Below, in pieces: positions 18,193 through 26,250 of a stretch of DNA of 64,000 nucleotides. The notes under the pieces were generated by a model, which saw only the letters and a list, made by a program, of their open reading frames with translations, had not been told where the DNA came from and ran no database searches. Within the stretch, counting starts at the first letter, position 1; every line of letters starts with the position of its first letter. This DNA is from Haloplanus sp. GDY1 (GTDB lineage Archaea > Halobacteriota > Halobacteria > Halobacteriales > Haloferacaceae). The stretch spans positions 2,763,998 through 2,827,997 of the forward strand of contig NZ_CP098514.1 of assembly GCF_023703775.1 (NCBI RefSeq), in the 5' to 3' direction. A program made the position numbers and the translations under genes.

Positions 18193-18816
18193 TTACGTTT
18201 GTGACTCTCCCGCGCCCCTCCCCGCGTCGGCACAGGCACAGCCGCCGCGTTCGACCAGGCTCAGCAGCCGATACTCCTCGCCGCAGGACTCACAGGTCAC
18301 CCGCGCGGCGAGCGACACCGAGAGGGGTCCCGTCTCCAGGGCCTCCGTCTCGGCCAGCCGCGACAGCTCCCGCTCGGTGACCGCCTCCGTCCGGCCGAAC
18401 AGCGCGAACACGGTGTCGGTGACGCTGCCCGCGTCGACCGGCTCCGACGCCCGGGCCGTGTCGACGCCCGCACACTCGCGGAGATGCGTGCGGACGGTGC
18501 CGTAGGTCACGAAGTCCTCGCGGAGGGCCTGCACGTCGACGCCGGCCCGGGTCAGCCGGTCCGTCGCCTCCGTGCGCGCCGCGTCGCTCACGCCGTCGTC
18601 GGTCAGCAGCCGGTAGACGTTCGCCGCCTCGTCGTCGAGGAGTTCCATCCCCGCCGCCCGCATCGCCGCCGCGAGCAGTTCGCGGTTGAAGAACCGCTCC
18701 AGGTCCCGGAGGCTGTCGCCCGCCGCCCGCCGCCGCCGCACCAGCCGCTCGGGGAGCGTCGACAGCCCCCGCCGGGCGCACACGTCCTCGATCTTGCAGC
18801 CGCCGCCCTCGGCCAT
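18193..18816 (-). CDS. rdfA: rod-determining factor RdfA family protein
   Basis: 207 residues. The N-terminus has the family-like CKIEDVCARRGL (7-18), a short winged-helix-like start. The C-terminus has a zinc-binding arrangement C175-x2-C178 and C193-x-C195. RdfA was described in Haloferax volcanii as a factor needed for rod formation and is regularly next to an SMC-related gene, as here. The pair should form one transcript. It diverges from the spermidine-synthase-like gene, with TTTAAC and TTAACC elements in the 87-bp gap. Identification is by overall pattern and context, not alignment. Confidence 0.7.
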   Translation of the reverse strand: MAEGGGCKIEDVCARRGLSTLPERLVRRRRAAGDSLRDLERFFNRELLAAAMRAAGMELLDDEAANVYRLLTDDGVSDAARTEATDRLTRAGVDVQALREDFVTYGTVRTHLRECAGVDTARASEPVDAGSVTDTVFALFGRTEAVTERELSRLAETEALETGPLSVSLAARVTCESCGEEYRLLSLVERGGCACADAGRGAGESQT

Positions 18817-18903
18817 CGCCCGGCGGGGCTACGCGGCTCCGGCTGTTAAAGCTCCTGTCCCCGAGCCAAGGCTTAACCGCTCGCTGCCGAAAGGCCACTC
18901 ACG

Positions 18904-20508
18904 ATGCCGTCGCTCCGCGCTCGCGTCGAGTCGCCCTCCGGACCCGGACTCGCGGTGTTCGTCTCCGGCGTGGCCAGCATGGGGCTGGAGATCCTCGCCG
19001 GCCGGATCGTCGCCCCCCAGTTCGGGTCCAGCATCTACACCTGGGGGAGCATCATCGCCGTCTTCCTCGCGGCGCTCTCCCTCGGCTACCACCTCGGCGG
19101 GCAGCGCGCATCCGAGCGGGCGACCGACGGTCGCCTCGCGTGGCTGCTGCTCGGCACCGCCGCGTACGTCGCCGTCGTCGTGTTCGCGAGCGACACCATG
19201 CTGGCGGCGGCGGGGGCCGTCCCCCTCCCCGGCCGCTTCGCCTCGCTCCCCGCCGTGACCCTGCTTTTCGGCCCGCCGACCTACCTGCTCGGGTTCATCA
19301 GCCCCTACGCCGCCGAACTCTCGGACCGCGAGGGGATCGGTGCGGCCTCGGGTCACGTCTACGCCGTCGGCACCGTCGGCAGCATCGTCGGCGCCTTCGT
19401 CACGACGTTCGTGTTGATCCCCGCACTCAGCGTCGAGGCCATCGGCGTCGGCTTCGGCCTGTTGCTCGTCGGCACGGCGCTGTGGCTCGTCCGCCGCACC
19501 GACCGTCGGGAGCCGACCGTCGCCGGCGTCGTCGTCGCCCTCCTCGTCGTCGGCGCGGGGTTCAGCGGCGCCCTCGGCGTCTCCCCCGGCGGGTCCGTGC
19601 TCTATCAGACCCAGACCCCCTACCAGGAACTCGAAGTCACGCAACTGGGGGACGTGCGGACGCTGTACCTCGACGGCCAACCGCACTCCGCGATGGACGT
19701 CTCCGACCCCGACCGCCACGTCTTCGATTACACCCGCTACTTTCACCTCCCCCTCCTCATGACCGACGACGTGGACCGGGTGCTGTTCGTCGGCGGCGGC
19801 GGGTTCACCGGCCCGAAACACTTCGCCGCCGAGTACGACGTCACCGTCGACGTGGCCGAACTCGACCCCGAGGTGATCCGGACGGCGAAGCGGTACTTCC
19901 GTCTGGAGGAATCCGACCGGCTGAACGTCTACAACACCGGGGGCCGGCAGTTCCTCCAGGAGACCAACCGCACCTACGACCTGATCGTCCTCGACGCCTA
20001 CAAGAAGGACAAGGTGCCCTTCCAGTTGACCACCGTCGAGTTCATGCGCCTCGCGGAGTCCCGCCTCGATTCCGACGGCGTCCTCTTCGCGAACCTCATC
20101 TCGGCGCCGGGCGGCCCGGCCTCGAAGTTCTACCGCGCCGAGTACAAGACGATGGCGCGGGTCTTCCCGCAGGTGTACACCTTCCCGACCGCCGAGGGCA
20201 ACGTCGTCCAGAACGTCGAGGTGATCGCCACGAAACGGGAGGAGCGCCTCTCCGAACGAACCCTGCAGCGCCGCAACGACCGCCGGGACGTCGGGATCGA
20301 CCTGCAGCGCGAGATCGCCTACCTCCGGGCGCCGCCGCCGACGGCCGACGTGCCCGTCCTCCGGGACGACCGGGCGCCCGTCGACGCCCTCCTCGACCCG
20401 ATGGTCGGGCGTCGCTACGTCGTCCAGCGGACGGCCGAGAACGGGACGACCGCGGACGCCCCGGCACGCCGGCGCGGCGCCCCGGCGCCGCCGCTCGTCC
20501 GGACGTGA
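18904..20508 (+). CDS. membrane-anchored spermidine synthase-like methyltransferase-fold protein
   Basis: 534 residues. The first 230 form about six to seven membrane spans beginning SGVASMGLEILAGRIVAPQFG, as in fused membrane/spermidine synthase proteins. The second part is a Rossmann domain with RVLFVGGGGFTGPKHF as the nucleotide-binding turn, VAELDPEVI for the ribose-binding acid, and DLIVLDAYKKDKVPFQLTT in the place of the catalytic aspartate region. Members of this family are rarely proven to make polyamines, so aminopropyl transfer is only one possibility. The promoter element GGCTTAACC (18868-18876) suggests a near-leaderless transcript. Confidence 0.75.
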   Translation: MPSLRARVESPSGPGLAVFVSGVASMGLEILAGRIVAPQFGSSIYTWGSIIAVFLAALSLGYHLGGQRASERATDGRLAWLLLGTAAYVAVVVFASDTMLAAAGAVPLPGRFASLPAVTLLFGPPTYLLGFISPYAAELSDREGIGAASGHVYAVGTVGSIVGAFVTTFVLIPALSVEAIGVGFGLLLVGTALWLVRRTDRREPTVAGVVVALLVVGAGFSGALGVSPGGSVLYQTQTPYQELEVTQLGDVRTLYLDGQPHSAMDVSDPDRHVFDYTRYFHLPLLMTDDVDRVLFVGGGGFTGPKHFAAEYDVTVDVAELDPEVIRTAKRYFRLEESDRLNVYNTGGRQFLQETNRTYDLIVLDAYKKDKVPFQLTTVEFMRLAESRLDSDGVLFANLISAPGGPASKFYRAEYKTMARVFPQVYTFPTAEGNVVQNVEVIATKREERLSERTLQRRNDRRDVGIDLQREIAYLRAPPPTADVPVLRDDRAPVDALLDPMVGRRYVVQRTAENGTTADAPARRRGAPAPPLVRT

Positions 20509-20514
20509 GTCATC

Positions 20515-20548
20515 AAAAAACGGAGCGACGCTGTCGCCTTCCGGCGAC
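20515..20548 (-). terminator. hairpin plus U-tract terminator of the cold-shock gene
   Basis: Reading the minus strand, a 6-bp stem (GTCGCC, loop GGAA, GGCGAC; plus 20533-20548) is followed within about 12 nt by six T residues (20515-20520). It lies 12 nt after the cspA stop. This is the clearest intrinsic-type terminator in the window. Confidence 0.55.
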
Positions 20549-20559
20549 GGTCCCCCTGC

Positions 20560-20754
20560 TTAGACGCGAACGACGTTCGTCGCGCGCGGGCCCTTGGGGG
20601 CCTGTTCGATGTCGAATTCGATCTCGGTCCCCTCGGTCAGATCCTCGCCGCCAACGTCCTCCATGTGGAAGAACACGTCGTCGTCAGCATCCTCAGTCTC
20701 GATGAAACCGTAGCCGCCAGTGTCGTTGAAGAAATCAACCTTACCGTTTGCCAT
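20560..20754 (-). CDS. cspA: cold-shock domain protein
   Basis: 64 residues forming one cold-shock (OB-fold) domain. RNP1 is seen as GGYGFIE (residues 13-19), and RNP2 as DVFFHMEDV. Acidic substitutions (TEDADDD) reflect halophilic adaptation. It acts as a single-stranded nucleic acid chaperone in the cytoplasm. A TATA-like CCTTAACT 28-34 nt before the ATG indicates a short leader, and a hairpin/U-tract follows the gene, so it is a stand-alone transcript. Confidence 0.93.
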   Translation of the reverse strand: MANGKVDFFNDTGGYGFIETEDADDDVFFHMEDVGGEDLTEGTEIEFDIEQAPKGPRATNVVRV

Positions 20755-20780
20755 TGCAAGTACGACCACTCGGAGCCCAC

Positions 20781-20788
20781 AGTTAAGG
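20781..20788 (-). promoter_or_regulatory. TATA element of cspA
   Basis: The minus strand reads CCCTTAACT about 30 nt before the ATG at 20754, giving a leader of only a few bases. Confidence 0.45.
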
Positions 20789-21094
20789 GTTCCGTATTCG
20801 TTTTCCCGATCGCACGTTTCGATTACGGACGTCCCGAAAACGCCGGGATCGGTGGAAAAACGCCCATCTCCGAACGCCGAGCGGCGTTCGGCCTCCGAGC
20901 CGTCGGTTCGACCGCGGCGTTCCGAGGAATCCACAGTTTCCGCGCCGGTTCACTCCGACGCCCTCGCGTTCGACGTCGCGTTCGGGCTCGTCGCGGACGG
21001 GTACGGGTGCGGACCGTGGTCCGCAAGGCACAACGGTAAGGAGCAGCGCCTCGAAGGATCCGAGAACTCGTGTCGCGTTCGACAGGGAGTAACG
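20789..21094. other. non-coding interval between cspA and a membrane protein gene
   Basis: With the cspA promoter this makes about 340 bp without a credible gene. Frames cross it on both strands, but their codon composition is arginine-rich shadow type. It has no clear TATA element before 21095, no long hairpin and no repeat that stands out. The only notable stretch is the moderately AT-rich part (20780-20860) that serves cspA. Confidence 0.4.
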
Positions 21095-22096
21095 ATGCGT
21101 GAAGGGGTGACGACGGCGAGTTCGGTCCGGAGCATCGACGGCTACGGCGAGCGGGCGCTCCACTGGCTCGTACTGAGCGGGAACCGGATCGCCGTGGCGG
21201 CGGTGCTTCTCGCGGCCGTCGTCGGGGTCTTCGCCACCCTGACCCAGGTGGGCCTCCTCGCCGTCGGGCCACGGAGCGCCGCGGCCTCGGCGTTCGCCAG
21301 CGGCTTCATCTCCGGGACGGTGACGCTCGTGACCATCGCGCTGTCGATAAATCAGCTCATCCTCTCGCGCGTGTTCGGCTCCCCCGACGAACTGTTCGAG
21401 CAACTGGACGGGACCCGTGACCTCCGCCGCCGAGTCCGGGACCACGCCGGCGACGCCGTCGTTCCGAACGACCCCGCGGAGTTTCTCGGCCTCGTCGCCG
21501 AGACGCTCACCGAACGGGCGAACCGCCTCGACTCGGCGCGTCGGAACGCCGACGCCGACCTCCCGGACGAACTCGGCGACTACGCCGCCGGTATCGCCGC
21601 CTACGGGGAGAGCATCACGGCGAAAATCGAGAGCGGGACGGCCATCGTGAACGTCCTCGAAGTGATCCTGGGGACGGAGTACGCCCGGAACCTCACCGCG
21701 ACGGAACAGGTCCGAAACGAGTACGGCGACCGCCTCTCGGAGACGGCGACGGCGGAACTCGACGCCATCGAGGACCTGCTCGAGGCCATCGCCGTCACGA
21801 GACAGTTCTTCAAGACGCTGTCGCTACAGCAGGACTTCGCCCGACTCTCCCGCGTCGTCGCCTACACGGGCCTGCTCGCCCTGGTCGTCAGCGTCGCGCT
21901 GGCGCTCGTCTACCGCCCCGACTCGGTCACCGTCCCGGCGGGGACGCTCCCGCTTGTCGTCAGCGTCGGAATCGGCGTCATCGTCACGCCGATGGCGGTG
22001 TTCATCGCCTACATGTTCCGGGCCGCGACCATCGCCCGTCAGACCGTCTCTGTCGGGCCGTTCGCCCCGCCTGCGGACCGCACCGACGACGGCTGA
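21095..22096 (+). CDS. four-span membrane protein with cytoplasmic helical domain, unknown function
   Basis: An ATG at 21095 gives 333 residues; the frame stays open upstream but with poor composition. Two hydrophobic spans (about 25-48 and 55-80) are followed by a 150-residue charged helical region (EQLDGTRDLRRRV..., ESITAKIESG...), then two spans near the C-terminus. The layout resembles helical membrane proteins with a large loop, but no named family is recognised. It converges with the beta-propeller gene, 15 bp between stops. Confidence 0.65.
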   Translation: MREGVTTASSVRSIDGYGERALHWLVLSGNRIAVAAVLLAAVVGVFATLTQVGLLAVGPRSAAASAFASGFISGTVTLVTIALSINQLILSRVFGSPDELFEQLDGTRDLRRRVRDHAGDAVVPNDPAEFLGLVAETLTERANRLDSARRNADADLPDELGDYAAGIAAYGESITAKIESGTAIVNVLEVILGTEYARNLTATEQVRNEYGDRLSETATAELDAIEDLLEAIAVTRQFFKTLSLQQDFARLSRVVAYTGLLALVVSVALALVYRPDSVTVPAGTLPLVVSVGIGVIVTPMAVFIAYMFRAATIARQTVSVGPFAPPADRTDDG

Positions 22097-22111
22097 GCGA
22101 CGGTCACGCCG

Positions 22112-23260
22112 TCACGGGGTCGTGACGTCGCGCTCGACGACGGTTCCCTCGGCGCCAACGGCGACGGCCCTGGAGTCGCCCACCGCCACGGCGCGCAGCG
22201 TGACCGTCGCCGGCGTCGCCACCCGCGTCCACTCCGTCCCGTCCCGCTCGAACACCGTCCCCTCCCGGCCGCCGGCCAGACACCGCCCGTTCCGGACGGC
22301 GACCGACTCCAGCGCGGCGTCGGCGACCCGTTCCGGCGTCCACCGCCCGCCGTCGTACCGGCTGACCACCCCGCCGTCGTCACACGCCAGACAGCCCTCG
22401 GGACCGGCCGCCGCGAGGTCGGTCAGGGTCCCCGGCGCGTCGACGCCGATCCGATTCGCGGTTCGCCAGCCGTCGGTCGTCCGGAAGACGGCCTGACTCG
22501 TATCACAGGCGTACCCCACCGACGCCGTCGGGAGGACGACGCCGCTCAGGCTGGAGCCGTTCCCCGGCGTCGTCGGCTCGTCCCACGCCATCTCGCCGTC
22601 GCGGTAGCGGCCACGTCGGAGCCGCCCCGATCCGTCAGCGAGCACGACGGTCTCCCCGTCCGCCGCGTCGGCGGCGGCGAGCGCGACGACGTTCGTGGTG
22701 TCGCCGTTCGGCTCGGAGTGGGACACGTGGCGGTCCGCCGAGCCGTCGATCCGGCCGACGGCCCCGGCGTCGCCGGCGAACCAGACCGCCCCGGAACCGG
22801 TCGTGTCGACGCCGGCGAGCGCGTTCGACCGCGCGTCGGCCCCGTCCGCGACGACCCGTTCCCACCCGCCGCCGGCGTCGCGCAACACGGTGCCCGCCGA
22901 CCCGACCGCGTAGGCGCGGTCCCCGTCGACCGCGACGTCGGTCAGGGTCTCGTCCGTCGGGACGGCGGACGCCGTCCACCTCGGGTCGGGGCGCCCCGCA
23001 GACCCGTCGCGGGATCGGCCCTCGTCGACCGCCGGGTCGTCGCCTCGGTCGGCGTCGGGGTCCTCCGCTCCCGTCGACCGGGCGTAGAGGACGAGCGGCG
23101 GCACGACGTACGCGAGCAGCGCGACGACGGCGAAGAGCGGATCCAGAAACGTCAGCGTTCCGAACGCCGTCAGTGCCGCCGTCGCGACGGCGTGTTTCCA
23201 CGTCCGGGCGTACCGCTCGAAGAACGCGCCGAACGCGGCGATCCGCTCGGTGGGAGACAT
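22112..23260 (-). CDS. membrane-anchored beta-propeller protein (YCF48/BNR-like repeats)
   Basis: 382 residues from the ATG at 23260. An N-terminal charged region precedes a hydrophobic hairpin (about 20-58), followed by an acidic low-complexity linker. The remainder is a run of about seven repeated units of the type 'VAVDGDRAYAVGSAGTVLR', 'VAVRNGRCLAGGREGTVFE' and 'VAVGDSRAVAVGAEGTVVE', typical of a propeller with a G-x-x-G-T-V turn per blade. Such proteins are often assembly or binding scaffolds. Orientation of the propeller relative to the membrane is uncertain. The 217-bp gap upstream (23261-23477) shows no feature. Confidence 0.65.
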   Translation of the reverse strand: MSPTERIAAFGAFFERYARTWKHAVATAALTAFGTLTFLDPLFAVVALLAYVVPPLVLYARSTGAEDPDADRGDDPAVDEGRSRDGSAGRPDPRWTASAVPTDETLTDVAVDGDRAYAVGSAGTVLRDAGGGWERVVADGADARSNALAGVDTTGSGAVWFAGDAGAVGRIDGSADRHVSHSEPNGDTTNVVALAAADAADGETVVLADGSGRLRRGRYRDGEMAWDEPTTPGNGSSLSGVVLPTASVGYACDTSQAVFRTTDGWRTANRIGVDAPGTLTDLAAAGPEGCLACDDGGVVSRYDGGRWTPERVADAALESVAVRNGRCLAGGREGTVFERDGTEWTRVATPATVTLRAVAVGDSRAVAVGAEGTVVERDVTTP

Positions 23261-23477
23261 CGACCGTAGGTCGGTCAGTCGACCACTCGGATCTTTCGCC
23301 CTCACACGACCCCGACGCGGACACCCCGACGCGTTCGCCACCCGCTACCGCGAGTCGGGACGTGGTCCCCCCGCTCCCGCACGGCGTCGCGTTCGCCGAC
23401 GCCGGGCTCGCGAGCGCGCTCCGTCGCCCCCGCCCGTCCGTCGGGTCCGGCCGAGCGCTGCGGTGGGGTCGGTCGTC

Positions 23478-23927
23478 TCAGCCCGACGCTGCCTCTCCCG
23501 GACGGTCGACGACGCCGAGTTGCTGCATCATGTCGAGCGTGTCGGGTTGTAGCCAGCGCTCGACGATCTTTCCGTCGGCGATCCGGGTGAACACCATGTT
23601 CCCGACCTCGAACGATCGCCCCGTCGGCTCGATGCCCATGAACGGACCCTCGTGGGTCCCGCTGAGCGTCACGCGCATGGCGACGAGGTCGCCCTCGGCG
23701 GCGACCGCCTCGACGGTCGCCTCGAAGTCGGGGAACGCCGCGAAGAAGGTTTCGAGCTGTTCTCGGAGCGCCTCGCGCCCGCGGATCTCCCGTCCGAACG
23801 CGAAGTGCTCGACCACGTCGTCGGCGAAGATCTCGTCGAAGTGGTCGAAGTTTCGCTGCGTGGCGATCTCCTCGGGGACCCGGCGGGCGAGTCGCTTGTT
23901 CTCTTCGAGTCGGGGTTCTGTGCTCAT
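23478..23927 (-). CDS. SnoaL-like / ester cyclase-family protein
   Basis: 149 residues from the ATG at 23927. The pattern is that of the SnoaL-like NTF2 fold: VEHFAFGREIRGREALRE, then FFAAFPDFEATVEAVAAEGD, then GHxG-like elements and the ending KIVERWLQPDTLDMMQQLGV, which is typical of the 'ester cyclase' group. The fold forms a cavity for small hydrophobic substrates, and many members have unknown activity. It stands alone, upstream of the gene-fragment zone. Confidence 0.8.
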   Translation of the reverse strand: MSTEPRLEENKRLARRVPEEIATQRNFDHFDEIFADDVVEHFAFGREIRGREALREQLETFFAAFPDFEATVEAVAAEGDLVAMRVTLSGTHEGPFMGIEPTGRSFEVGNMVFTRIADGKIVERWLQPDTLDMMQQLGVVDRPGEAASG

Positions 23928-23990
23928 ACCGACGTTCACATACGCGATTCGCTGGCATAACCTTTTGCTGAACTAACATGTGTGTGGCGG

Positions 23991-24125
23991 TCACGCTGGC
24001 GGTGCGTCCGGAACACCGCCGGCCTCGTAACCCGCCCCTGGTACGAGGAGGGCGTCGGACGCCGCGAGCGGTTCGAGCGAATCGATCTCGGCGACGGGGA
24101 TGAGCGCTCCCGCGTCCGAGACGGC
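23991..24125 (-). pseudogene. N-terminal remnant of a PIN-domain (VapC/DUF3368-like) toxin gene
   Basis: The minus-strand frame encodes VSDAGALIPVAEIDSLEPL followed by ASDALLVPGAGYEAGGVPD. The intact toxin at 27587-28057 has VSDAGPLIHLAEIDSLELL, then STFDTLLVPETVYEEVDAGGVPD. Identity is high over about 45 residues, with a three-residue gap. The copy then stops: the catalytic middle and C-terminus of the PIN domain are missing. It is a duplicate fragment, not a functional gene. Confidence 0.75.
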
Positions 24126-24159
24126 CCTTCGCGCTCTATCGGTACTCGTATCCGGCGAG

Positions 24160-24345
24160 GACCGGGTCCACAAGAAGTTCACACCGCACACCTACCGGAC
24201 GGCGTTCACGACACTGCTGCGGACTCACGGACGGAACAGCATATGCTGCGATACGTTCGAGGTGATGGGGCGAGAGAAACGTCGGCCATCGCTGCACGGG
24301 TCGACCGTGAGGGTGCTCACAGGGAGCATTTGGACTATGCCCATC
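24160..24345 (+). pseudogene. frameshifted C-terminal remnant of a tyrosine recombinase (integrase)
   Basis: In one frame the sequence reads KKFTPHTYRTAFTTLLRTHG, resembling the box-II TPHxxRHxFxTxLxxxG motif. From about 24239 a second frame continues HMLRYVRGDGARETSAI then AARVDREGAHREHLDYA, like the haloarchaeal LKYVRGD...D.YxxID...VREHYL tail. The two halves are one base apart in frame, the conserved RH is RT, and the N-terminal half is absent. The fragment abuts the 3' end of the metal-transporter operon. It is best read as the scar of an integrative element. Confidence 0.6.
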
Positions 24346-25429
24346 AGTCGTCCCCCGTTCCGGCACCGACATCGGCGCTGTCGGCCTCGATGCGACCCAT
24401 GTCGGCCGTGGCCCGTTCACCACGGGCGGATTGCACCTTGCCCAGCGCGACGGCGCAGATGTAGATGCCCACGGCGACGAGGACGATCACGCCACCGGCC
24501 GTGACGCCGGCGTAGTAGGCCACGGCAATGCCCAGCAACACCGCGAGTTCCGCGAGGACGACCGAGACCACGAGCGATTCGGAGAAACTCCGAGACACTT
24601 GGGTCGCGCCTGCGACTGGAACCACGAGCATCGCCGCGACGAGGATGACACCCATGATCTGCATCGCGCCGACCACGACCATCGCCGTCAGCATCACCAT
24701 CACTCGGTTGTACCAGTTGACGGAGATGCCGGAGACCGCGGCCGCGGTTTCGTCGAATGTCACGTACAGGAGCTGGTTGCGCGTGACGGCCACCGTCCCG
24801 ACGATGACGGCGAACAGCACCAGGAGGATGGCCGCGCTCCCCGGCGACACCGTCGCGAGGTTGCCGAAGAGGAACTGATTGACGCCGACGGCGAGGCCAC
24901 CTGCGTTGAGGCTGATGAGCGTCGTTCCCAGCGCGAACCCCGTCGACAGGACGATCGCCATCGAGACGTCGTTGTACGCGTCCGTGGTTTCGGAGATGAG
25001 TTCGATGAACAGCGCGGCGATCATCGCCACGACGACGGCAGTGAGATACGGTGACACCCCGAGGTCGATAACCGCGTTCAGGAACAGCCCCACGGCGACC
25101 CCGGCGAACGCGGTGTGAGCCAGCGCGTCGCCGATGAGCGCGAGCTGTCGGTGGACGAGAAAGGTCCCGATGAGCGGCGCCATCACGCCGACGCAGAGCC
25201 CGACGAGTATCGCCCGGTGCATGAACCGGTAGCGCGGGTTCAGCATCTCCAGACCCGTGACGTAGTACAGCCAGTCCATCAGCCAGTACCACTGCTCCAA
25301 GAACCACAGGAGGACGCCGAAGACGAGGTCACCGATCCCCCCAAGCCCGCTCTGTAGCGGGAGGACCAGCGACGGGTCCACGGTGGTGAGGACACTCGCC
25401 ACGAGCGTGGCCGCGACGCCCGCGCTCAT
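24344..25429 (-). CDS. znuB: metal ABC transporter permease (ZnuB/MntB family)
   Basis: 361 residues. The family core starts near residue 65 with RYRFMHRAILVGLCVGV, and the signature LIGDALAHTAFAGVAVG marks the cytoplasmic loop that meets the ATPase. About eight spans follow. The N-terminal 60 residues add a hydrophobic, tryptophan-rich segment beyond usual ZnuB. The C-terminus ends in an acidic tail. The start overlaps the ATPase gene stop by 4 nt (ATGA), so it is the last gene of the znuA-znuC-znuB operon. Whether the metal is Zn or Mn is not decided by the sequence. Confidence 0.9.
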   Translation of the reverse strand: MSAGVAATLVASVLTTVDPSLVLPLQSGLGGIGDLVFGVLLWFLEQWYWLMDWLYYVTGLEMLNPRYRFMHRAILVGLCVGVMAPLIGTFLVHRQLALIGDALAHTAFAGVAVGLFLNAVIDLGVSPYLTAVVVAMIAALFIELISETTDAYNDVSMAIVLSTGFALGTTLISLNAGGLAVGVNQFLFGNLATVSPGSAAILLVLFAVIVGTVAVTRNQLLYVTFDETAAAVSGISVNWYNRVMVMLTAMVVVGAMQIMGVILVAAMLVVPVAGATQVSRSFSESLVVSVVLAELAVLLGIAVAYYAGVTAGGVIVLVAVGIYICAVALGKVQSARGERATADMGRIEADSADVGAGTGDD

Positions 25430-26250
25430 CCGTCCACCCCCGCGAGGAACCGTGCCTCGGTTCCGAACGCCCGGGCCAGCGCGTCGCTTTCGACGAACTC
25501 GTCGGTCGGGCCGTCGAAGTAGACTTCGCGATTCAGGCAGACGACGCGGTCGGCGTGCTCGACGACTGCCCCGAGGTCGTGCTCGATAAGAACGACGGTG
25601 ATGCCCCGCCCGTTGAGCGCCGCCAGTAGGTCGTAGAAGGCGTCGACCGACTCGGCGTCGACGCCGACGGTCGGCTCGTCCAGCACGAGCAGGTCGGCCT
25701 CGCTCGCCAGCGCCCGCGCGATGAACGCGCGCTGGCGTTGGCCACCCGAGAGCTGCGTGACGCGCCGGTCGGCGAACGCACTCATCCCGACGGTCGCGAG
25801 CGCGTCGTCCACGACGGCCCAGTCCTCGCTCGACAGTCGGCCAAACCCGACGTGGGGGAATCGACCCATCTTCACCACTTCGCGGACGGTGATAGGCATC
25901 TCCTTCGCGGCGCTGGCCTGTTGGGCGACGTAGCCGATCCGCTCGCCGTCGTCGAACCGATCGGCACGTTCCCCGAACAGATGCGCCGTCCCCGTGTCGG
26001 GTTCGAGCAGACCAACCATCAGTTGCATCAGTGTCGACTTCCCGGAGCCGTTCGGCCCCACGATGGCCGCGTACTCACCCGGGTCGATGGTCAGCGAGAC
26101 GTCCTCGACCACCGGTGTCGCCGTGTAGCCGAAGGTGACGCCCGTGAGGTCGACGACTGGCTCGCTTGCCGTGGCGTCCGAATCAGTCTCGGTGACCGTC
26201 GACTCGTCTGACCCGGCCGCCCTCGGGGAGTCGGTATCCTGCGTGCTCAT
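25426..26250 (-). CDS. znuC: metal ABC transporter ATP-binding protein (ZnuC/MntA family)
   Basis: The ATG at 26250 overlaps the stop of the upstream gene by 4 nt (ATGA), which fixes this start over one 21 nt earlier; product 274 residues. An acidic, disordered N-terminus of about 35 residues precedes the ATPase. Walker A is GPNGSGKST, the Q-loop YVAQQAS, the signature LSGGQRQR, Walker B LLVLDEPT, and the switch His lies in LIEHDLG. All catalytic elements are present. It energises import of the metal delivered by the binding protein. Confidence 0.93.
   Translation of the reverse strand: MSTQDTDSPRAAGSDESTVTETDSDATASEPVVDLTGVTFGYTATPVVEDVSLTIDPGEYAAIVGPNGSGKSTLMQLMVGLLEPDTGTAHLFGERADRFDDGERIGYVAQQASAAKEMPITVREVVKMGRFPHVGFGRLSSEDWAVVDDALATVGMSAFADRRVTQLSGGQRQRAFIARALASEADLLVLDEPTVGVDAESVDAFYDLLAALNGRGITVVLIEHDLGAVVEHADRVVCLNREVYFDGPTDEFVESDALARAFGTEARFLAGVDG

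Noticed and set aside
18904-20508. A genuine spermidine synthase supplying the hypusine pathway
   Set aside because: The membrane-fused family is rarely an aminopropyltransferase, haloarchaea generally lack spermidine, and the gene is far from the hypusination cluster.
23991-24191. An intact short toxin gene
   Set aside because: The frame starts with unrelated residues and stops after the first third of the PIN domain, without the later catalytic acids.
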